Shown here in pieces: positions 36,635 to 41,526 of a stretch of DNA of 41,526 nt. The stretch lies in the IMG/VR virus record IMGVR_UViG_3300046780_000170, positions 1-41,526 of that record; one strand, written 5' to 3'. This DNA is from a virus. The notes beneath the pieces are model-generated. The model had not been told where the DNA came from, ran no database searches, and worked only from the letters and a program-made list of their open reading frames with translations. The first letter of the stretch is position 1; every line of letters begins with the position of its first letter. A program made the translations under genes and the position numbers.

Positions 36635-37321
36635 CTAACTCCACGTCACAGCGAGCGACAGCAATGCATCAGTCGGGCTGCTGGTCGCTGATGTGATGAC
36701 CGCTGTGATCCGCTGGCCTGCCGTGAAGGTGTTCGCCGCCGAGGCTGTCGCGGTCGCTGGCGTCGCGCTGCTCACGGATACCGCCGACAGCCCGGTCACG
36801 TTCGTCCCGTTGATCTGGATCGCCACGCTGAAGCTTCCATTGCCGGTGAAATAGGTCAGCGCGGTTATGGTGCCAGCATACGGCGCGTCATAGGCCAGCC
36901 AGACGGTATCATTGGCAACGATCGCGCCGGTCACCCACTGGGCCTGGAGACGTGCGGTGTTGCGCGATGTGGCTGGTGTGCCAGCGGGGCCTTGGGGGCC
37001 TGTCGCTCCGGTGGCGCCTGTTGGTCCGGTGGGGCCTGGCACGGTGCTAGCCGCGCCGGCAGGTCCAGCAGGGCCAGTTGCCCCAGCCGGCCCCGTTGGT
37101 CCTGGCACCGTGCTGTCGGCGCCAGGCGGCCCTGGAGGCCCCGGCGTAGCAGGCCCAGGCGGTCCAGCCGGTCCTGGTGGCCCGCGCCACGCATCGCCTA
37201 TGGGATCGCACGGCACGTCCGGCGGCTGCGGGTTGCCCGCGAAGTCAGGGCCACCAGGAACGCTCGAGGACGGTGAGCCAGCGAACGACGGTCCGCCGGG
37301 GATGCTCACGCCGTCAGGCAT
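36635..37321 (-). CDS. Collagen-like tail fibre protein
   Basis: 228 residues. Residues about 46-120 are Gly-X-Y repeats (GPPGPAGPPGPATPGPPGPP, GATGPAGPAGAA), a collagen-like triple helix. The C-terminal 100 residues are a beta domain (LQAQWVTGAIVANDTVWLAY, SFSVAIQINGTNVTGLSAVS). The ATG overlaps the previous gene by 8 bases. It is probably a trimeric fibre or adhesin. Confidence 0.8.
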   Translation of the reverse strand: MPDGVSIPGGPSFAGSPSSSVPGGPDFAGNPQPPDVPCDPIGDAWRGPPGPAGPPGPATPGPPGPPGADSTVPGPTGPAGATGPAGPAGAASTVPGPTGPTGATGATGPQGPAGTPATSRNTARLQAQWVTGAIVANDTVWLAYDAPYAGTITALTYFTGNGSFSVAIQINGTNVTGLSAVSVSSATPATATASAANTFTAGQRITAVITSATSSPTDALLSLAVTWS

Positions 37322-37505
37322 TGTCAGCGTCCTCCATGGAGAACCGTGGCTGCGACTGCTGCTGCAACTGCTGCATTAGGGCGTCGATGATCGGGCGCAC
37401 GATCCGGTGCTGCCCAGCGTCCAAATGGCCGAGCACCGCCTCCCATTGCTGCGCGGTGAGCGTGGCGGAGAGCGAGTGGTTGGGTTCGATCGGCTGCATG
37501 TCCAT
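37314..37505 (-). CDS. Small helical protein, possible fibre chaperone
   Basis: 63 residues, MDMQPIEPNHSLSATLTAQQ followed by WEAVLGHLDAGQHRIVRPII and a Gln-rich helix. It is one base after the fibre stop. Small Gln-rich helical proteins between fibre genes often act as chaperones or capping factors; this is inference only. Confidence 0.6.
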   Translation of the reverse strand: MDMQPIEPNHSLSATLTAQQWEAVLGHLDAGQHRIVRPIIDALMQQLQQQSQPRFSMEDADNA

Positions 37506-37506
37506 G

Positions 37507-39012
37507 TCAGACACCTGCCACCGCGGCCCAAGTGCTTCCACCAGTCTGGTTAACGTAAAGATGTGCTCCTGCCGCACCATCGGTGCGTATCCATAGCGAG
37601 CCGTTTGGTGCTGTGCCGGAGGGAGCGCCAGTGCCTGCACGAATGGTCGGACCCGTGGTTGCGGCGTTCAATGCTATCGTGGTGAACGCACCGGCCGCTA
37701 CGCCTGACTGGCCGATTGCGATATAGTTTATTCCAGTGGTGTCGATGTAGCCGTTTGCCGCACTCGGCCCGATCAGCAGCGCGGTGCCCGCAGTGACTGC
37801 CCCGGTTGCGACAAGCGCCGTGAATGTGCCCGTATTGGCAGACTGCGCCCCAACGGGCAGCCCATTGAGCCCGGTACTATTGATATATCCGACGCCGGTC
37901 GTGCCAAGCGTAAACACATGGGCGGCACTGGCAGGAGCAACATAATTGAGTTGCCCGCTGGTGACATCAAATCCGTAAGTCCCGCCATACAGATCGACGT
38001 GCTTGGTCAGATCGGTCGTGCTTGCCGCAAAAGCAGAACCGAGATGCAGGCCGCCAGACGCCGTGACCGGCCCCGGCATGGTGATCGCGCCATTTGCCGC
38101 AACCGAAAAGCGCACTGTCTCCGCTGGATCAGCACTGACGATGTGAAACACGCCGTCAACGTCGAACTCTATGCCGGTGCCCACCGTGCCAGCGTCGCAG
38201 CGGATGAAGCCGCCCCGCGTGTTATTGCCGTCGATGATCCATTGCATTTCTGTGCGTGGCGCCATTGACGTAGCAATGAAGGTTCCGGCAGGGGTGGACG
38301 CCAGCGCATCGTGGCCGAATACAATGCCCTTGGCCCAGGTGCCTCCTGTTTTGATAATGCCGATCGCAGCAGAGCAGGGATACTGTGTCGGGGAGCCACT
38401 TGGCGGATCGCCACCTGACTGTATCCACAGTCCTATCGTGCTGCCATACGCCCCACTTATATAGGCATTAAGTTCGACGGTCGGTGCCAGATTGCAGATG
38501 CCGAACTCAGCACCTAGCGTGGTAGGCGCCCCCGCGTAACGCCGTGTTGAGCCGTAGAAAGCCCAAGTGTTACCGGCGTTTGGGCTTGTGCTGTCCGACA
38601 TGGCGAACGCAGCAAACCCGATATTCGCGGTCAGATTGCCGGTCCCATTGAAAATCTGATCTGAGGCTTTGACGGCAGCCGAACAGGCGATGTTGAAACC
38701 AGGGACGGTATAGAATGCTGCGAACGATTGCAGGTCGTAATACGTCAGGCCAGCCTGACCGACCCAGGTATAGTGCGAAGTGTCGCGCATAGCGGGATTG
38801 GCAACGCCGCCGAAGATGCCAGTCGTGGCTGTAACCCCGCTGCCCGTCACCGTGCCGCCGGCGAGCGGCAGGAACGGCGCACCTGCGGGCAATGGGCCTG
38901 GGACGCCCTGTGGTCCTGGCGGTCCCATCGGTCCAGGTGGCCCGACCCACGCAGCCGGATCGGGTGGCCCAGAGGCCGTCGAGTAGTCACTGTAGTTCAA
39001 GCGATATGCCAT
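37507..39012 (-). CDS. Tail fibre protein with short collagen-like segment
   Basis: 501 residues. Residues about 15-45 are a short Gly-X-Y stretch (GPPGPMGPPGPQGVPGP). The rest is a long beta-rich fibre body (GTVTGSGVTATTGIFGGVAN, FSVAANGAITMPGPVTASGG). It ends with the common fibre-tip module PTIRAGTGAPSGTAPNGSLW, then IRTDGAAGAHLYVNQTGG. The trimeric tip probably contacts the receptor. The start follows the gp4-like stop. Confidence 0.82.
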   Translation of the reverse strand: MAYRLNYSDYSTASGPPDPAAWVGPPGPMGPPGPQGVPGPLPAGAPFLPLAGGTVTGSGVTATTGIFGGVANPAMRDTSHYTWVGQAGLTYYDLQSFAAFYTVPGFNIACSAAVKASDQIFNGTGNLTANIGFAAFAMSDSTSPNAGNTWAFYGSTRRYAGAPTTLGAEFGICNLAPTVELNAYISGAYGSTIGLWIQSGGDPPSGSPTQYPCSAAIGIIKTGGTWAKGIVFGHDALASTPAGTFIATSMAPRTEMQWIIDGNNTRGGFIRCDAGTVGTGIEFDVDGVFHIVSADPAETVRFSVAANGAITMPGPVTASGGLHLGSAFAASTTDLTKHVDLYGGTYGFDVTSGQLNYVAPASAAHVFTLGTTGVGYINSTGLNGLPVGAQSANTGTFTALVATGAVTAGTALLIGPSAANGYIDTTGINYIAIGQSGVAAGAFTTIALNAATTGPTIRAGTGAPSGTAPNGSLWIRTDGAAGAHLYVNQTGGSTWAAVAGV

Positions 39013-39033
39013 GAGGAGCGTGCTCCGCTGGTG

Positions 39034-39678
39034 TTAGAAATACGCCACCGACACAGTCTCGCCACTGCTCGGCAGCGCGACATAGCGGTAGATCGCCACC
39101 ATGGCATCGCGCGTGTCGTTGGGATCGGTATCGCCGCCGAACAGCGGCGCCAGCGCATCAGCCGCCAGCGTGGCATACGGATCGCTCAGCGGGTCCGGTA
39201 TGTCTTGGATCGACCACCGAGCAATGCCACGCATCACGAGGTCGTTGTGAACATTCGTCACCGCCTGCTGTGCGTTGTTGTCGGCCGACAACACCATGGC
39301 GCCCTTGCGGATGCGCGCCTCGTGCAGCGGTACCATCGCCGGGTCGATGGATTTGCCGAAGGACGACCCAGCCATTGCCGCGGTGAGCTTGGTGTATTCC
39401 TCCGTGAACGCGCGCGGCACGGAGCCGACCGGCCACCACACCACGCCCTGAGCGTCCAATGCCGCATGCACGCTCGCCACCTTGTCGCGCATGAAGTCCA
39501 TGTCGGACGGGATGGGCGTTTCGTCCGAAGCGATGACGCCCAACTCGATCAGGGCGCCGATCGCGATGACATCGAATGAAACCATCTCCGTCAGGGTCGG
39601 GCTGTCATCGAGCGGTACGATCCGCACGCCAAGGCGACGGAGGGCCATCTGTGCGATCGTACCGACCGATGTCGTCAT
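39034..39678 (-). CDS. Head-tail adaptor (P22 gp4-like)
   Basis: 214 residues from ATG 39678. The N-terminus (VGTIAQMALRRLGVRIVPLD) and the later LTAAMAGSSFGKSIDPAMV and GAMVLSADNNAQQAVTNVHN segments resemble gp4-type tail accessory factors that bind under the portal ring. Helical, with the usual length for the family. It is immediately after head genes in transcription order, and the gp10-like partner is further along. Confidence 0.72.
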   Translation of the reverse strand: MTTSVGTIAQMALRRLGVRIVPLDDSPTLTEMVSFDVIAIGALIELGVIASDETPIPSDMDFMRDKVASVHAALDAQGVVWWPVGSVPRAFTEEYTKLTAAMAGSSFGKSIDPAMVPLHEARIRKGAMVLSADNNAQQAVTNVHNDLVMRGIARWSIQDIPDPLSDPYATLAADALAPLFGGDTDPNDTRDAMVAIYRYVALPSSGETVSVAYF

Positions 39679-39679
39679 C

Positions 39680-40261
39680 TCAGGCCACCACGACGCCAAC
39701 GGACGGCGGCGCCGCCGCCGAGCCCGCCGCGTTGGTCGCGGTCACCGTGCAGGTAGCGCTCTGTCCAACGTCAGCCGCCTGCACGTCGTAGGTCGCTGCG
39801 TCAGTGCCGACGCCCACGCTGTTGACCTGCCAGGCGTAGCTGTAGGACGTGGGCTCGCCGGACCATTCGCCCTGGGTGCAGGAGAGCGTCGTGCCGCTCT
39901 GGGTGACCGCTGGGGTGGCGGTGTTGACCGGCGCAGTGGCCGCGCCGCCGTTGCCGCCATTGCCACCGTTGCCGCCGGTTGGAGGCACCTCTACCTCAGC
40001 GCCAGGGTCGGCCGGGTCAACGCCCAGCTCCACGTATCCCGCATCGCGCAGCATCGTGTTGTGCTCGAGGTTGTCGTAGACGCCGCGCGCCCCGGCCGAG
40101 GCCGCGCTGTCGGGCGGCAGGACCACCGTGGCGCCCTGGATGCCGGCGATCTGTTCTGGCGTGGGCGGCTCTAGGCCGGCCTCAGCCGCGGCCGCGGTGA
40201 CGGACGCTGATACGGCGGGCAGCGGCCGGCGCTCACGACGCGGCGTGTGTTGTTCTTCCAT
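39680..40261 (-). CDS. Virion protein with Ig-like domain (decoration candidate)
   Basis: 193 residues starting MEEQHTPRRERRPLP, with GGAGAC before the ATG. The N-terminal 100 residues are helical and acidic, followed by a GGNGGNGGNGG linker. The C-terminal 80 residues form an Ig-like/Big domain (GTTLSCTQGEWSGEPTSYSY, DVGQSATCTVTATNAAGS). Such exposed domains often decorate capsids or aid surface adhesion. It lies directly after the capsid gene, past a hairpin terminator. Confidence 0.75.
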   Translation of the reverse strand: MEEQHTPRRERRPLPAVSASVTAAAAEAGLEPPTPEQIAGIQGATVVLPPDSAASAGARGVYDNLEHNTMLRDAGYVELGVDPADPGAEVEVPPTGGNGGNGGNGGAATAPVNTATPAVTQSGTTLSCTQGEWSGEPTSYSYAWQVNSVGVGTDAATYDVQAADVGQSATCTVTATNAAGSAAAPPSVGVVVA

Positions 40262-40277
40262 TGGATGTCTCCTGTGA

Positions 40278-40308
40278 GAAAAGCAGGAGGCCAATCAGTG
40301 ACCTCCTG
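40278..40308 (-). terminator. Hairpin terminator after the major capsid gene
   Basis: CAGGAGG and CCTCCTG pair across an 11-base loop, and CTTTTC follows on the minus strand. It lies between the capsid stop and the next ribosome site, so it would attenuate transcription and give capsid mRNA in excess over downstream genes. Confidence 0.6.
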
Positions 40309-40324
40309 TCGTAGCTACAAACAG

Positions 40325-41440
40325 CTATGCGTCAGCGACCGCTGCGCTCCAAACGGTCATCACGCCATTATCGACCGGTTTAGTAGTGTCAACAGTAGGA
40401 TCAGTGCCAAATCTTAATTTTTGTACTCCTCTTATTTCCTCAACGCCAACGCCATTCATAAATCCGTAGTCCCTTGTGTTGGTTATTACTTTCGTCCTTT
40501 GCGCCCAAGCAATCCCTATTGCTTGCGCCCCGCAGAGGTAGGACGCGCCGCAGTCGATGGTGGAGCCGCCAGGATCGCCGGTATGCAGGATCGGCAACTC
40601 GGGGATTTCGCGGATGATGACCCCATCGTAAATAAGGTCACCAGCCGTGAACAACGGATTGTCGCTGCCACGGTTCCAGGCGTATTGCAAGGCGTTGATG
40701 ATGACCGGGTCGAGCATCAGGTCACGGAACACGAGGCTCGGGACGAACATCACGTACCATTCCTCGTCATTACTGATCCTGATGGGGCGGATTTTCGGTA
40801 CTGCGGTCCTGGCCAGCCGCTTTGCGAGGGTGATTTGCGCGGCGGTCATCTTGTCGGCGGCATTGTCCACGGTTGCCAATGCAGTTGCATATACACCGGA
40901 GACTGCGTTGGCCTTGGAGATCCCGAACAGCACCCGATCGGCGTTGTTGACCAGCCAGGTGTTGCGCTGGGCTGCGGAGGCGGCGGCGTAGGTGACCTGC
41001 ACGTTGCCGTCTGCGGTGATCGCTCCGAGCGACGAGATGATGTCAGTGCGGAGCTTGTTAGCGGCCCAGTTCTTTAGGACGCTCCTGCCGGCTTGCAGCA
41101 GGTCGATCACCGACTTCTGTTCGTCCCAGTCACTCACGGCGACCGCGTGGCGGATGACGCTGACCACGACGTTTAGGCTGCGGGCGTTTAATATTTCTTC
41201 GTTGCCCTCGAGCACCGTGTTGCCGGAAACGCCTGCCCCGACCAGGTTCCTGACCGTGGGGAAGACGACAGTATCGCCGGGTTTGCGCGTAAGATCAGTC
41301 TGCAACTGTATCATGGCATCCATAGTGGTGCCGAAATACGGTGTGAACTGATTTTCGCGAAGGAACTCTACCCAGAAGTCACTTTGCCATTGTATTGGAG
41401 TTAAGCCCGGTCTTGCCGGGGTTAGGATCATGTCAGCCAT
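40325..41440 (-). CDS. Major capsid protein (N4-gp56 type)
   Basis: 371 residues. It has the layout of N4-gp56-like capsid proteins: an N-terminal helix (IQWQSDFWVEFLRENQFTPY), then KPGDTVVFPTVRNLVGAG, HAVAVSDWDEQKSVIDLLQA, NDEEWYVMFVPSLVFRDLML, and a late IREIPELPILHTGDPGGSTI with CGASYLCGAQAIGIAWAQRT. No strong Shine-Dalgarno is seen; the leader has repeated hairpins instead (157-304 in the other copy). The gene spans the linear ends of the circular map. Confidence 0.88.
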   Translation of the reverse strand: MADMILTPARPGLTPIQWQSDFWVEFLRENQFTPYFGTTMDAMIQLQTDLTRKPGDTVVFPTVRNLVGAGVSGNTVLEGNEEILNARSLNVVVSVIRHAVAVSDWDEQKSVIDLLQAGRSVLKNWAANKLRTDIISSLGAITADGNVQVTYAAASAAQRNTWLVNNADRVLFGISKANAVSGVYATALATVDNAADKMTAAQITLAKRLARTAVPKIRPIRISNDEEWYVMFVPSLVFRDLMLDPVIINALQYAWNRGSDNPLFTAGDLIYDGVIIREIPELPILHTGDPGGSTIDCGASYLCGAQAIGIAWAQRTKVITNTRDYGFMNGVGVEEIRGVQKLRFGTDPTVDTTKPVDNGVMTVWSAAVADA

Positions 41441-41526
41441 TGTTTGGGGTTCCGCATTGGGATTGCGGCCCGCTTCGACGACCCGGACTCGATAGGTCGA
41501 ACCGCCCGCTTGTTACGACCCGGCTA
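41316..41526. repeat. Terminal redundancy, right copy
   Basis: Matches 1-211 with differences at 41360 and 41399, both G in the left copy and A here on the plus strand. Both are silent in the capsid gene. Confidence 0.9.

Noticed and set aside
32256-39012. Diversity-generating retroelement acting on fibre genes
   Set aside because: No reverse transcriptase and no template/variable repeat pair seen.

Overview
The window is one unit of a circularly closed tailed-phage genome. Its last 211 bases repeat its first 211 with only two differences, so the unit is about 41,315 bp and the linear ends fall inside the major capsid gene. The sequence is GC-rich. A GcrA-like regulator and a PEP-CTERM sorting signal point to a Gram-negative, probably alphaproteobacterial, host; this is inferred from gene content. 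The virion genes (P22-type portal, gp4-like and gp10-like proteins, N4-gp56-type capsid, transglycosylase-bearing internal protein, tailspike) indicate a short-tailed virus.

Late region, minus strand, continuous across the ends. From 12842 down: small and large terminase, three small proteins, an ADP-ribosyltransferase-like protein, portal. Then an accessory block: micro-proteins, a DNA methyltransferase, zinc-ribbon and Pro-rich proteins, the PEP-CTERM protein, a holin candidate and a GcrA-like regulator. Then scaffold and, across the ends, capsid. From 40261 down to 23992: Ig-like protein, gp4-like adaptor, collagen-like fibres, lectin and SPRY-like proteins, tailspike, gp10-like protein, a putative Asp/Asn hydroxylase, a cupin and three internal/injection proteins. 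Three plus-strand genes (at 1773, 5777 and 8551) sit in this block like morons.

Control and early region. A CI-like repressor (plus, 20167) and a Cro/YdaS-like gene (minus, 20057) diverge from a switch with two palindromes. The leftward early operon runs from the Cro-like gene through small DNA-binding and membrane proteins, a VRR-NUC nuclease, the repeat-array module and replication genes with iteron-like sites, and ends in a NusG/RfaH-like protein in the position of a Q-type antiterminator. The rightward operon carries small proteins, a Bet/RecT annealase, a terminator and three small coiled-coil or membrane proteins. A separate plus-strand operon starts at a near-consensus promoter at 12902. 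I see no integrase, polymerase, reverse transcriptase, tRNA or classical CRISPR.

The standout is 16333-18465. Two arrays of alternating 9-bp repeats, separated by variable 9-bp spacers at an exact 18-bp period, flank an HNH nuclease gene and a gene for a protein with an IS110-type C-terminal transposase domain but no visible DEDD catalytic domain. One array is translated as an (S/R)-(E/V)-P-x3 protein. The other is open only in a different frame, as E-(S/R)-A-x3. The repeat DNA is conserved more tightly than either protein reading requires, which suggests a nucleic-acid-level function.
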